A stretch of DNA of 64,000 bases from Arthrobacter sp. ATA002 (GTDB lineage Bacteria > Actinomycetota > Actinomycetes > Actinomycetales > Micrococcaceae), in the NCBI RefSeq assembly GCF_026898095.1, contig NZ_CP114015.1, positions 1,922,001 through 1,986,000 on the forward strand. The letters run 5' to 3'. Position numbers and translations under genes: made by a program. Below the pieces are notes generated by a model that made no database searches, was not told where the DNA came from, and worked only from the letters and a program-made list of their open reading frames with translations. This document shows positions 43,018 to 52,418 of the stretch, one piece after another. Every line of letters begins with the position of its first letter. The first letter of the stretch is position 1.

Positions 43018-43646
43018 CAGCGGCCCTTCGCGGCGAGGCGGGGGAACGCGGTGAAAACGCTGACACCCACCACGGCCGCCAGGAAGTTCTTCAGTACGTC
43101 ACCGGGCCAGAACGCCATGTCGGCTGCCAGTGCCGCCGGAAAGTCCAGCTTCGCGTTGATCATGAGCCCCGTGATGCCCAGCGGATGCACGGTGATGAAA
43201 CTCGCTCCCATGGCGGCGGCGAACAGCAGGGGCAGCCGGGCACGGCGGGTACGGCGCAGGACCAGCCGGGACAGCAGCCCCACTGCGAAGGCGGCCGGAA
43301 CAAAGGCGAGGAGATACCCGGCGGACGGGCCGGCAAGGACCCCCAGGCCGCCGGTGAACCCGCTAAACACCGGGATGCCGGCCAGGCCGGCCAGCAGGAA
43401 CAAGCCCACGGCCGCAGCGCCGCGGCCCGGGCCCAGGATGATCCCGGCCAGCATGACGGCGAGTGTCTGCAGCGTGATCGGAACGCCGGCACCCAGCGGA
43501 ATGCCCGGCAGCAGTGAATACGCGGCAACCAGGGCGGCAAACACGGCAATCAGGGACAGATCCGCAGCCGTCCAGCGCCCTCGTGCGGTCCGCGGATGCC
43601 GGGGGAGAGCCCGGGGGCGGCGGGGAGAGTGTTCATCGGGTCTCAT
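43017..43646 (-). CDS. bioY: Biotin transporter BioY (ECF substrate-binding subunit)
   Basis: S-component that captures biotin. 209 residues with six hydrophobic segments. VPITLQTLAVMLAGIILGPGRGAAAVGLFLLAGLAGIPVFSG holds the BioY signature GxxxGxxxxxLYLxxGLxGxPVF in a variant form; AKLDFPAALAADMAFWPGDVLKNFLAA is the C-terminal family block. Start ATG 43646 (MRPDEHSPRRP) after a long open but senseless stretch. A TATAAA on the minus strand at 43779-43784 could be the -10 in the spacer with the divergent ABC-F gene. Confidence 0.93.
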   Translation of the reverse strand: MRPDEHSPRRPRALPRHPRTARGRWTAADLSLIAVFAALVAAYSLLPGIPLGAGVPITLQTLAVMLAGIILGPGRGAAAVGLFLLAGLAGIPVFSGFTGGLGVLAGPSAGYLLAFVPAAFAVGLLSRLVLRRTRRARLPLLFAAAMGASFITVHPLGITGLMINAKLDFPAALAADMAFWPGDVLKNFLAAVVGVSVFTAFPRLAAKGR

Positions 43647-43866
43647 TTCGTAGAAGTTCCACAAGGAGTACGGCAGCCCCGTCCCGGCGGTCCAAGGATG
43701 CAAGCCGCGCCGCTGCTGCGCAATGCCGCGGGTATCCCTGTCGACACTAGCGCCGCCCGCCGGGAATTCCTTTGGAGGTTTTATACAAGACGGCGATGAA
43801 CGGTAGACTTGAAAGGCTGCCATCGCAGTTCACGCACTATCCCCAACCCCTCGAAAGGTCCACTGA

Positions 43867-45463
43867 GTGATTTCCGTATCTAATCTCGAGCTCCGTGCCG
43901 GCGCACGTTTGCTCATGGAAGCGGTCTCATTCCGTGTTGACAAAGGCGACAAAATCGGACTGGTGGGACGCAACGGTGCGGGTAAGACCACTCTGACCAA
44001 GGTCCTGGCAGGAGGCGCTGCCGGCCGGCGGGCACGTCAAGCGCACCGGCGAAATCGGCTACCTTCCGCAGGACCCGCGGACTCCCGACATGGAGCAGCT
44101 GGGGCGCGACCGGATCCTCTCGGCCCGCGGACTGGATAAAGTCTCGGCCCAGCTCAAGAAATGCCAGGATGAGATGGCCAGCGACGACCCCAAGGTTTCG
44201 CAAAAGGCCATGAACCGGTATGACCGGCTGGAGGCGGAGTTCCTGTCCGCCGGCGGGTACGCGGCGGAATCCGAGGCGGCCGCCATCACCGCCAACCTGG
44301 CCCTGCCTGACCGGCTGCTGAACCAGCCCCTGAGCACCCTCTCCGGCGGTCAGCGCCGCCGCGTGGAGCTGGCCCGCATCCTCTATTCCGACGCCGAAAC
44401 CATGCTCCTCGATGAGCCCACCAACCACCTCGACGCCGACTCGATAGCGTGGCTGCGGGAATTTTTGAAGAACCACTCCGGCGGCCTGATCGTGATCAGC
44501 CACGACACCGAACTGCTGGAGGCAACGGTCAACAAGGTCTTCTCACTGGACGCCAACCGCGCCACCATTGATATCTACAACATGGACTGGAAGCGCTATA
44601 AGGTCCAGCGCGAGACGGACGAGCGCGCACGGAAGCGTGAGCGCGCCAACACGGAAAAGAAGGCCGGAATCCTGCTGGCCCAGGCCAACAAGATGAAGGC
44701 CCGTGCCTCCGGCGCCTCGGCCGCACAGAGCATGCTCAAGCGCGTGGACCGCCTCATGGGCGGCCTCGACGCCGTCCGCGCCACGGACCGGGTGGCCGCT
44801 CTGCGGTTCCCGGATCCGGCGCCCTGCGGGAAGACGCCGCTGATGGCCGAGGGGCTTAGTAAGAGCTACGGCTCGCTGGAGATCTTTACTGACGTGGACC
44901 TGGCCATCGACCGCGGCTCCAAGGTGGTCATCCTGGGTCTGAACGGCGCCGGCAAGACCACGCTGCTGCGGATGCTGGCAGGAGTGGACACCCCCGACAC
45001 CGGAAAGCTCATCCCGGGCCACGGATTGAAGGTGGGCTACTACGCCCAGGAGCACGAGACCCTGGATACGGAACGGACCGTGCTGGAAAACATGCGCTCC
45101 TCCGCGCCGGACATGGACGATGCCGAAGTGCGCAGCGTCCTTGGGTCCTTTATGTTCAGCGGCGACGACGTCGAGAAGAAGGCCGGGGTCCTTTCCGGCG
45201 GTGAGAAAACCCGGCTTGCCCTGGCCACCATCGTGGCGTCCTCGGCCAACGTCCTGCTGCTGGACGAGCCCACCAACAACCTGGACCCGGCTTCCCGCGC
45301 GGAAATCCTGGGCGCCCTGAGCAGCTACTCGGGTGCCGTGGTGATGGTGAGCCACGATGAGGGTGCCGTGGCGGCGCTGAATCCGGAGCGTGTGGTGCTG
45401 CTGCCCGACGGCGACGAGGACCACTGGAACGAGGACTACCTGGACTTGGTGACGCTGGCGTAG
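43867..45463 (+). CDS. ABC-F family ATPase (frameshifted in this sequence)
   Basis: Soluble tandem ABC ATPase acting on ribosomes (translation factor or antibiotic protection class). Domain 1: Walker A GRNGAGKTT near residue 40, signature LSGGQRRRVELARI, Walker B TMLLDEPTNHLDADS. A charged linker follows (RERANTEKKAGILLAQANKMKARASG), then domain 2: GLNGAGKTT, LSGGEKTRLALA, VLLLDEPTNNLDP. A break at 44009-44014 moves the frame by +1 (VLA|EALPAGGHVKRTGEIGYLP), fitting loss of two bases from GGCGAGG or gain of one. About 532 residues. -10 TAGACT at 43804-43809 with a weak -35 TTATAC 17 bp upstream. Confidence 0.9.
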
Positions 45464-45483
45464 GACAGCAGCTCCAGATTTAC

Positions 45484-45521
45484 AGCAAAGGCCCCATGCA
45501 CTGCATGGGGCCTTTGCTTTT
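45484..45521 (+). terminator. Intrinsic terminator after the ABC-F gene
   Basis: A 17-bp inverted repeat: 45484-45500 (AGCAAAGGCCCCATGCA) and 45502-45518 around a single central base, then TTT. It closes the ABC-F transcript. The 240 bp beyond it, up to 45760, hold no gene; the last 60 bp are unusually AT-rich. Confidence 0.88.
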
Positions 45522-45760
45522 GCGCTGACGGGCCGGTTCCTGCCCGGGCGGGGAGTGCAGGCCGCATTCGGCTGCCTTTCACCAGAGGGGCATGTGCGGG
45601 TACGGGCTTTCCACTTGGCCGAAGGCAAGCGTTACTCTCTGCCCGGGTGGGCAGGGAGGTTCCAGGCACAGGGCCGGCTTCATATCCCTCATTGTGTGCA
45701 GCTTTCTCTTTCTATCCAGTTCTATACTGTTATATAAAAACTTCTGGATATAAGGCTACA

Positions 45761-46937
45761 ATGGGTGCTATGCACAGTGCCTCAAACCCCTACTCACCCG
45801 GTGCCGGACGCCGGCCATTCGAACTGGCCGGCAGAACAGCCTTGATCAATGATTTTGACCTCCTGATTTCCCGGGCGGCCGCCGGGCGTACGGACCGGGG
45901 GATCGTGCTGCATGGACTGCACGGAGTGGGCAAAACCGTCCTGCTCACCGAATTCCGGCGCCGGGCGGAAGAGGCCGGTTTCCTCGTGGTGTCGCTGGAG
46001 GGCCGGGATGCGGAGGGCGGGCCGAAGGCGGTCCGGGCCAAGCTCGCCAGGGGACTGCTGCAGGCGGGCAGGAAGGCCAGCTCCCGCGCGAAGACGCCGG
46101 CCCTCGCCGCGGCGCTGGGCACCATCGCTTCCTTGCCGCCGGCCTGCAGGTGAGCGGGATCGATGTGGGGGTGGGAGCGCGGCACGGCCGCGGCGACTCG
46201 GGTGCCTTTGCCGTGGACCTGGAAGAAACGGTGGAGGACACGGCCGTTGCCCTGGGCGAACGTAAATCGGCGCTGATGCTGGTGGTGGACGAGCTGCAGA
46301 ACCTGGATCCGGGGCTGTTGTCGGCGCTGCTGGCGGTCCAGCACCAGGCCGGGCAGCGGGACTGGCCCTTCTATGTGGTTGCCGCCGGGCTGCCGAACCT
46401 GCCGGCTGCCTTGAACGCATCCCAACGCTATGCCGAGGGGCTGTTCACCTATCGGAGCGTGGGCGCGCTGGACCGGGAGGACTCCGCTGCGGCGTTGACT
46501 GCCCCGGCCGCGGCGGCGGGGTCTCCTATGATCCCGAGGCGCTGGACCTGCTGCTCAATGCCGCCGGAGGCTACCCCTACTTCCTTCAGGAGTACGGATC
46601 CGCTGCCTGGGAATCCGCCCCGCGTCAGCACATCACCGCACAGGACGCCCGGGTCGCCGTCGAAATCGGCCGTGCACAGCTGGACCAGGGGTTCTTTCCC
46701 ATGCGGTGGCGCCGCGCCACGAAGGCTGAACGGGAGTTCCTCCGGCTCATGGCGGTGGACGGTGCAGCGGGATCCGGGACCGCCACGCTGGCCGCCAGGG
46801 CAGGCAAGAAGATGACGTCCATGACCATGACCCGCGGGTCCCTGATCCGCAAGGGCATCATTTATGCCCCCTCGCTGGGACAGGTGTCCTTCACCGTTCC
46901 GGGCATGGCCGACTACGTGCGGCGGGTCACCGCCTAA
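45761..46937 (+). CDS. AAA-type ATP-binding protein (two frameshifts in this sequence)
   Basis: A single-domain P-loop ATPase of about 392 residues, similar to the Orc1/Cdc6-like AAA_16 proteins common in Micrococcaceae. It starts MGAMHSASNPYSPGAG and has Walker A LHGLHGVGKTVLL near residue 55 and Walker B LMLVVDELQNLDP near 175, then WPFYVVAAGLPNLP (sensor 1) and a C-terminal winged helix (FLRLMAVDG...GKKMTSMTMTRGSLIRKGIIY). Breaks at 46131-46136 and 46518-46521 (a G4 run) each need one added base. The start follows AAGG within AT-rich DNA (TATACT at 45723-45728). No partner gene is adjacent; function unknown. Confidence 0.75.
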
Positions 46938-47100
46938 TCCGGCGCCGGAAGCCGTATGCCGATCTACTTCCGCCCGGCGTCGAACCGGACGTCTTCGGCG
47001 GCTTTTCCTGTATCCGGACGGGGTCGGGGCAGTGTTCTGCCGTTCCCGGGTGGTACGGGACCGGTGAAGCCAATGGCAGCAATGAGCCGGCTGCGCACTT

Positions 47101-48990
47101 TTGAACCCCGCATGCCGTCTCGGTAGGCTTGATATTCTGGTCCGGTCCGGACCGGTCCGGGCCCGCGTAGGCTATCAATCCAAGGACGGCACCGTTATTC
47201 CTGCCTCATCTTCCCTTTCTTTTCGCCGCTGCCTGGCCGCAGGCGCCCTGTCGCTGGGACTGGTCCTGTCAGGATGTGCAGGGCAGACCGGGGCCGCCGA
47301 GGGGACCGGCTCTCCGGACACTCCGGCCGTCTCGCTGGCCCAGGCCCGGGAAATAACGGGTGTCTTTGACGGAGGCGCGGGCGCGGCGGCGCTGGCTGCC
47401 AGCGCCGCGTTCTTTACCTCCAGCCCCGCAGCAGTGATCCTAGCCGCGCCACCGTCAGATCCCGCCGCCGCTTCCGCGGAACCCTCAGCCCCGGAGGCGG
47501 CGGCTTTCGGCCAGGCATCGGCGGCCGCCGCCGGGCTGGGCGTTCCCCTGCTGGTGGCCGAACCCGGGCTTGAGGATCAGATAAGCGCCGAACTGGACCG
47601 GCTGGGCACCGGTGCCGTGATCCTTTACGGCGATCCCAACGGCGGCTGGCCGGCGTCAGTGGGGAAGCGGACCCGGGTGCCCGGGCCGGAAGACGCCGAG
47701 AGTTTCCGTGACGCGCTGGGACTGGACGCGCTGCCCGCCGCAGCTGAACCGCTGGTAACCCAGATTGCGGCGATGAACCGCGGAACCGGCCTCGCCGTTC
47801 CCGGGCTGGACGTCCCCGCGCCGCAAGGCAGTGAACCTGCCACAGAGCCCGCCCCTGAGCCGGCCGGCTCCGAGCCAGCCGCCCAGCCGGCCAGCCCGGA
47901 CAAAACCCCGGTGGGGCGCGATGCCGCGGAGGAGCTCCCGGAGTTCAGCGCCGCGGAGGAAGAGAGCGGCGCCGTCGTACTGGCGACGGAGGATCCGGCG
48001 TCGGCCGCGGCGGTGGCCACCGCACGTGCTGCCGGCGCGGAAGTCCGCATGGTCGACACCGCGGATCCCCGTGCCGACGCAGAGGTCATTGAGGTGCTGC
48101 GCAACCACCGGGAGGGCGGCATCTACGCAGCCGGGGACGCCTTCGGCGGCGAGGAGAATTTCACGGCGCAAAGCGACGTTGCCCTCAATGCGTCGGAATT
48201 GCCCGGCGGCGGCCAGACAGTTTTCCCTGGACGGCGGATGGTTGCGCTCTACGGGCACCCCAGCGGCGGGAGCCTCGGCGTGCTCGGCGAACAGGGCATG
48301 GCTGAAACCCTTCAGCGGGCCAAGGAGACAGCCGCCCAGTATCAGCCCCACAGCGAGGAGCCGGTGATCCCGGCCCTGGAAATCATTACGACCGTTGCCA
48401 GCTCCGAAGCCGGGGGCGACGGCGACTTCTCCGATGAAACAGCGGTGGCGGACCTGCTGCCCTGGATCGAGGCGGCCGAAGCCGCCGGGGTCTACGTGGT
48501 CCTGGATTTGCAGCCCGGATACAGCACTTTCCTGGAGCAGGCCATCCGTTACGAGGAGCTGCTTAAGTACCCCCATGTGGGGCTGGCCCTGGATGCGGAG
48601 TGGCGGCTGGCGCCCGGGCAGCGTCATTTGGAGCAGATCGGATCCGTGGACGCTGCCGAAGTCAACGAGACTGCGGCGTGGCTCGCGGGCCTGACCCGGG
48701 AGAACGTCCTGCCGCAGAAGCTCTTCATGCTGCACCAGTTCAGTCTCTCGATGATCCACAACCGGGACCAGCTGGACGTTAGCCATGGCGAACTCGCAGT
48801 AAGCCTGCATGCCGACGGGCACGGCACACCCGGTGAGAAGCTGGACACCTGGAACGTCCTGCGTGCAGGGCTGCAGCCCGAGATCTGGCCGGGCTGGAAG
48901 AACTTCTACGACGAAGACACTCCCATGCTGACTCCGGAGCAGACCTATGGACAGGTCGAGCCCAAGCCCTGGTTCATTTCCTACCAGTAA
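47101..48990 (+). CDS. Secreted lipoprotein of unknown function, no ordinary start codon
   Basis: A large predicted lipoprotein: SLSFRRCLAAGALSLGLVLSGC is a lipoprotein signal with lipobox LSGC, so the mature part is anchored outside. Residues to ~190 (VILAAPPS...AAAAGLGVPLLVAEPG...GTGAVILYGDPN) resemble a decayed cell-wall-binding repeat 2 fold. An acidic Pro/Ala-rich linker (EPATEPAPEPAGSEP) follows. The C-terminal half (YVVLDLQPGYSTFLEQA; VGLALDAEWRL; LPQKLFMLHQFSL) looks like a TIM-barrel hydrolase. The only canonical in-frame start is TTG 47101, far upstream of the signal. AAGGACGG at about 47184 sits before GTTATT, so an ATT start or a hidden frame error is possible. Confidence 0.7.
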   Translation: MNPACRLGRLDILVRSGPVRARVGYQSKDGTVIPASSSLSFRRCLAAGALSLGLVLSGCAGQTGAAEGTGSPDTPAVSLAQAREITGVFDGGAGAAALAASAAFFTSSPAAVILAAPPSDPAAASAEPSAPEAAAFGQASAAAAGLGVPLLVAEPGLEDQISAELDRLGTGAVILYGDPNGGWPASVGKRTRVPGPEDAESFRDALGLDALPAAAEPLVTQIAAMNRGTGLAVPGLDVPAPQGSEPATEPAPEPAGSEPAAQPASPDKTPVGRDAAEELPEFSAAEEESGAVVLATEDPASAAAVATARAAGAEVRMVDTADPRADAEVIEVLRNHREGGIYAAGDAFGGEENFTAQSDVALNASELPGGGQTVFPGRRMVALYGHPSGGSLGVLGEQGMAETLQRAKETAAQYQPHSEEPVIPALEIITTVASSEAGGDGDFSDETAVADLLPWIEAAEAAGVYVVLDLQPGYSTFLEQAIRYEELLKYPHVGLALDAEWRLAPGQRHLEQIGSVDAAEVNETAAWLAGLTRENVLPQKLFMLHQFSLSMIHNRDQLDVSHGELAVSLHADGHGTPGEKLDTWNVLRAGLQPEIWPGWKNFYDEDTPMLTPEQTYGQVEPKPWFISYQ

Positions 48991-49032
48991 CCTCGAAAGT
49001 TGGGATGCCGGGGGAGGGAAAACCGCCCCTGG

Positions 49033-49920
49033 CTAGAAGCCCTGGGCGTCCAGCAGGGCATCCTCTTCGTCTTCCTGGGTGCTGCCGCGCTGCCTGCGCG
49101 GACGGCGGCGGGGCGACGGAGCCGGATGTGCGGCGTAAGTTTCGTCGTCGTCGTCATCGTCGTAATCATCGTCGTCGTACCCTTCCTCCTCATCGCGCCG
49201 GTTCTGCGCCTCCTGCCATGCGGCATAGCCGAGGCCGACGAAGAGCATGACGCCAAAGGCAAACCACTGCAGGGCGTAGGAAAGGTGCAGGCCCTCATCC
49301 ACTGACGGTTTGGGAGCTGCCTCGGGAACCACATCGGGCTGGGGGCTCTCGCTGGCCATCAGCCCGTAGGCCCCCTGTTCCAGCTCGTAGCCGACGTCAT
49401 TCTGGTAGGCCGCCAGGTCGATGGAGGCCAGCTGGCCCTCGGGAGCCCCGCGCTGCAGGGTGGGCTCCGGCGGTTTGATGCGTGCGACGACGGTTACCTC
49501 ACCGGACGGGGCAGCGGGCACGGTGTCCGGACGTCCGGCTTCATCGTTGCCGATGGGCAGCCACCCCCGGTTAATCACGACGGCAGTGCCATCGGCGAGC
49601 TTCAGCGGCACCACCACTTCGTAGCCCGCGCGCCCGCTCAGCGGCCGGTTCCGGACGATGCGCTGGTTGCCGGTGTCGTACTCGCCGGTCATTTCCACCG
49701 GAAGCCACTCCATGGCCGGATCGTAGTTCGTGAACAGATCCGCAGCGTCATCGAACGCCACGGGAGCCGCATCGTAGTTGTTGACCACGTTGCCGATGTC
49801 CTCGCGGATCGCATCCCGCCGGTCCATCTGCCACATTCCCAGCCCGGCGCAGGCGGCGGCCAGGACACACACCAGGACGAACCAGCCCAGCCAGCGGCTG
49901 GACAGCAGGAAACGGTACAT
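49033..49920 (-). CDS. SURF1-family cytochrome oxidase assembly protein
   Basis: A 296-residue SURF1-like protein that aids heme a insertion into aa3 oxidase. Two transmembrane helices flank an extracytoplasmic domain: helix 1 SSRWLGWFVLVCVLAAACAGLGMWQMDRR near the start and helix 2 YALQWFAFGVMLFVGLGYAAW near residue 235. Family motifs: VEMTGEYDTGNQRIVRNRPLSG, VVVPLKLADGTAVVINRGWLP. A cytoplasmic tail is highly acidic (YDDDDYDDDDDDETY) then basic (RRRPRRQRG). Start ATG 49918-49920 overlaps the stop of the gene before it (TAATG). Confidence 0.9.
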   Translation of the reverse strand: MYRFLLSSRWLGWFVLVCVLAAACAGLGMWQMDRRDAIREDIGNVVNNYDAAPVAFDDAADLFTNYDPAMEWLPVEMTGEYDTGNQRIVRNRPLSGRAGYEVVVPLKLADGTAVVINRGWLPIGNDEAGRPDTVPAAPSGEVTVVARIKPPEPTLQRGAPEGQLASIDLAAYQNDVGYELEQGAYGLMASESPQPDVVPEAAPKPSVDEGLHLSYALQWFAFGVMLFVGLGYAAWQEAQNRRDEEEGYDDDDYDDDDDDETYAAHPAPSPRRRPRRQRGSTQEDEEDALLDAQGF

Positions 49921-50222
49921 TACGCGCTCCCGGCAGTGGTGTTCGGGGAAGCCGGCGCTTCGGCCAGCGGAAGCGTTTCCTTCCACAGGTCCCGCGTCTG
50001 CAGGTATTCTTCCAGCCAGCCGCGGTGGTCGCCGCATGCCAGCCACGTCTTACGGCGTTCCGGGGTGTGGATACGGGGGTTGTTCCACAGCAGCCGCCAC
50101 GCGGCGGGCTGTCGGCACCCCTTGCGGGAGCACACGGGCGAATCTCCGGCCGGGCCTGGCGGTTCGGTTCCGGGGGAAAGGTTGGCGCCGGTGGTCCGGG
50201 CCAGCTGGTCAAGAAGGTTCAT
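49920..50222 (-). CDS. Small Cys/His-rich hypothetical protein
   Basis: A 100-residue protein found next to SURF1 in Micrococcaceae. The C-terminal half has VCSRKGCRQPAAWRLLWNNPRIHTPERRKTWLACGDHRGWLEEYL; the Cys-x4-Cys, Cys and His could bind one zinc. Databases sometimes call relatives acetone carboxylase, but nothing here supports that activity. The stop overlaps the SURF1 start (TAATG) and its start overlaps the DUF3099 stop, so all three form one operon. Confidence 0.8.
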   Translation of the reverse strand: MNLLDQLARTTGANLSPGTEPPGPAGDSPVCSRKGCRQPAAWRLLWNNPRIHTPERRKTWLACGDHRGWLEEYLQTRDLWKETLPLAEAPASPNTTAGSA

Positions 50223-50644
50223 GCGGTTGGTGGTGCCTTATCTTCGTGGTGGCCGTCGCCGGGTTCAGTTCCGGCGACGGATTCGTCCTCAACCATTTCG
50301 CCCTGCAGCACCGTGGTTTCGGGGGTCTCCCTGTGCTCCTGCGGCTTCGGAGACTCCAGGGCCGGTGCTGGAAGCGCGTCAATCATGGATTCGGACGCCG
50401 TCATGTTGCGGGTGTCGGAACCGGCGTTGGCAATAACGACGGCAAAATAGGGGAGCACGACGGCGCCGGCAACGACCACCCAGAACAGCCAGCCGTGGAC
50501 CACGAACAGCAGCCCCAGGCATACGATGCGGATGCCCATGGACACCGAGTACTTGACCATGCGCGCGTGCATCTCATCGGTGTGCGCCGTGCGGGCGTCG
50601 GTGATCCGGGGGACCTGAGCGCCGCGGCTGGATTCCTTGTTCAT
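50219..50644 (-). CDS. DUF3099 membrane protein
   Basis: A 141-residue protein with two hydrophobic segments (VSMGIRIVCLGLLFVVHGW; LFWVVVAGAVVLPYFAVVIANAG). VPRITDARTAHTDEMHARMVKYSVSMGIR is the DUF3099 block that precedes them. The C-terminal third is acidic and disordered. ATG 50642-50644 follows GGGAGAGTG; the frame is open 33 bases further. It heads the operon with the small Cys/His protein and SURF1. Role not established; the position suggests oxidase assembly. Confidence 0.85.
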   Translation of the reverse strand: MNKESSRGAQVPRITDARTAHTDEMHARMVKYSVSMGIRIVCLGLLFVVHGWLFWVVVAGAVVLPYFAVVIANAGSDTRNMTASESMIDALPAPALESPKPQEHRETPETTVLQGEMVEDESVAGTEPGDGHHEDKAPPTA

Positions 50645-50757
50645 CACTCTCCCAAACAGATTTCCCCATTCTCTCACTGGATCCCGTGATGGAGAAGTTC
50701 GTTCCGGCCCGGTTAGGATCGAGTTCAGCCAACCCCCACTTCCAGCGAAGGAAATTT

Positions 50758-51488
50758 GTGCAGAACAACACCACCGCGCCGTCCACCGGCCGCAGCGTCC
50801 TAATTACCGGCGGCAACCGCGGCATCGGCCTCGCCATCGCCCGTGCGTTCCTTGCCAACGGGGACCAAGTAGCGATTACCTACCGCAGCGGGGACGTACC
50901 CGAGGGCATGCTCGGAGTTAAGGCCGACGTGACCGATATGGCCTCCGTTGACGCTGCTTTCACTGAAGTGGAGGCCGTCCACGGCCCCGTGGAGGTCCTG
51001 GTGGCCAATGCCGGCATCACCCGCGACACCCTGCTGCTGCGGATGAGCGAAGACGACTTCACCGACGTCGTGGACACCAACCTCACCGGCGCGTTCCGGG
51101 TCATCAAGCGTGCATCAAAGGGCATGATCAAGCTGCGCCGGGGCCGGGTTGTCCTCATCTCCTCCGTGGTGGGGCTGTACGGTTCACCGGGGCAGATCAA
51201 CTATGCCGCCTCCAAGGCCGGCCTGGTTGGCATTGCGCGGTCCCTGACAAGGAACTCGGCTCGCGGAACATCACCGCCAACGTGGTGGCTCCGGGGTTCA
51301 TCAGCACGGACATGACAAAGGCCCTGCCCGAAGACACGCAAAAGAACTACCTCTCTTCCATCCCGGCCAACCGCTTTGCCGAGCCGGAAGAAGTGGCCAA
51401 CGTGGTGCGGTGGATTGCCGGCCCCGAAGCGTCGTACATTTCCGGCGCCGTCATCCCCGTGGACGGCGGACTGGGAATGGGCCACTAA
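50758..51488 (+). CDS. fabG: 3-oxoacyl-ACP reductase FabG (frameshifted in this sequence)
   Basis: NADPH-dependent ketoreductase of fatty-acid synthesis. It has VLITGGNRGIGLAIA (coenzyme site), LVANAGITRDTLLLRM, the catalytic serine region VVLISSVVGLYGSPGQINYAASKAGL (Ser, Tyr-x3-Lys). A base is missing at 51245-51248 (CTGACAAGG): LTKELGSRNITANVVAPGFISTDMT continues in the next frame, ending AVIPVDGGLGMGH. About 243 residues repaired. GTG start at 50758 after AAGGAAATTT. The second SDR follows 163 bp later in the same direction, like mabA-inhA. Confidence 0.92.
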
Positions 51489-51651
51489 ACGCGCCCGGTT
51501 TCCCGCCGGAGCGGACAGTCCCGCCGCCAAGGTCTCCGGGGGATTCGTTGGAGGTTTCCACCACTTCGCGAAGCCCCCGGGACTGGCAGGATGGGAGGAG
51601 TTGCGCAAAACTTTGGACACTTTCTCCAAAACACCTCACAAAGGAGCACCC

Positions 51652-52416
51652 ATGGGCCTGCTGGACGGCAAAGCCGCCATCGTTACCGGATCCTCACGCG
51701 GCATCGGAGCGGAAGTGGCCAAGCACCTGGCCGCTGAAGGCGCCGGTGTGGTGGTCAATTACCGGCAGAAGGCGCCGCGGGCCAACAAGGTGGTCACCGG
51801 CATCGAGAACGACGGCGGCCGGGCCGTCGCCGTCGGGGCGGACCTGACCTCTGCGGAGGGTCCCGCAGCGCTGGTGGCCGCTGCCACCGGGAACTTCGGC
51901 GGCCTGGATGTCCTGGTGCTGAACGCCTCGGGCGGAATGGAAACCGGCGTTGAGGAAGACTATGCGCTGAAGCTTAACCGCGACGCGCAGGTGAACATGC
52001 TCACGGCGGCGCTGGAGGTCATGCCGGCCGGGTCCCGCGTGGTCTTTGTGACCAGCCACCAGGCGCACTTCATCAACTCAGTGCCCACCATGCCCGAGTA
52101 CGAGCCGGTGGCCCGCAGCAAGCGGGCAGGTGAGGACGCACTGCGTGAGCTGCTGCCGCAGCTTCAGGAGAAGGGCATCACCCTGGTGGTGGTCTCCGGC
52201 GACATGATCGAGGGAACCGTCACCGCCACCCTCCTGGACCGGGCCAACCCCGGCGCCATCGAAGCCCGCCGGGTGGAAGCCGGCCGGCTCTACTCCGTGG
52301 CCGAGTTCGGGGCTGAAGTGGCACGCATGGCCACCGCCGATGTGCCGTCCGGACACACGGAGTACGTGGGCGGGGCCGACTACCTCGGCGCCGGCCAGGT
52401 ACCCGCGGAGGGTTAG
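51652..52416 (+). CDS. SDR oxidoreductase with Y-x6-K active site, possible enoyl-ACP reductase
   Basis: A 254-residue short-chain dehydrogenase. It has the classical TGSSRGIG coenzyme loop and NYRQKAPRANKVV after it. Instead of NAG it has LNASGGMETG, and its active site reads YEPVARSK: tyrosine and lysine are seven apart (Y-x6-K), not the usual Y-x3-K. Y-x6-K is the mark of enoyl-ACP reductases; the FabL branch of Bacillus also keeps TGxxxGIG. Its place after fabG fits this. Identity is inference. ATG 51652 follows CAAAGGAGCAC, a strong site. Confidence 0.8.
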   Translation: MGLLDGKAAIVTGSSRGIGAEVAKHLAAEGAGVVVNYRQKAPRANKVVTGIENDGGRAVAVGADLTSAEGPAALVAAATGNFGGLDVLVLNASGGMETGVEEDYALKLNRDAQVNMLTAALEVMPAGSRVVFVTSHQAHFINSVPTMPEYEPVARSKRAGEDALRELLPQLQEKGITLVVVSGDMIEGTVTATLLDRANPGAIEARRVEAGRLYSVAEFGAEVARMATADVPSGHTEYVGGADYLGAGQVPAEG

Positions 52417-52418
52417 TC

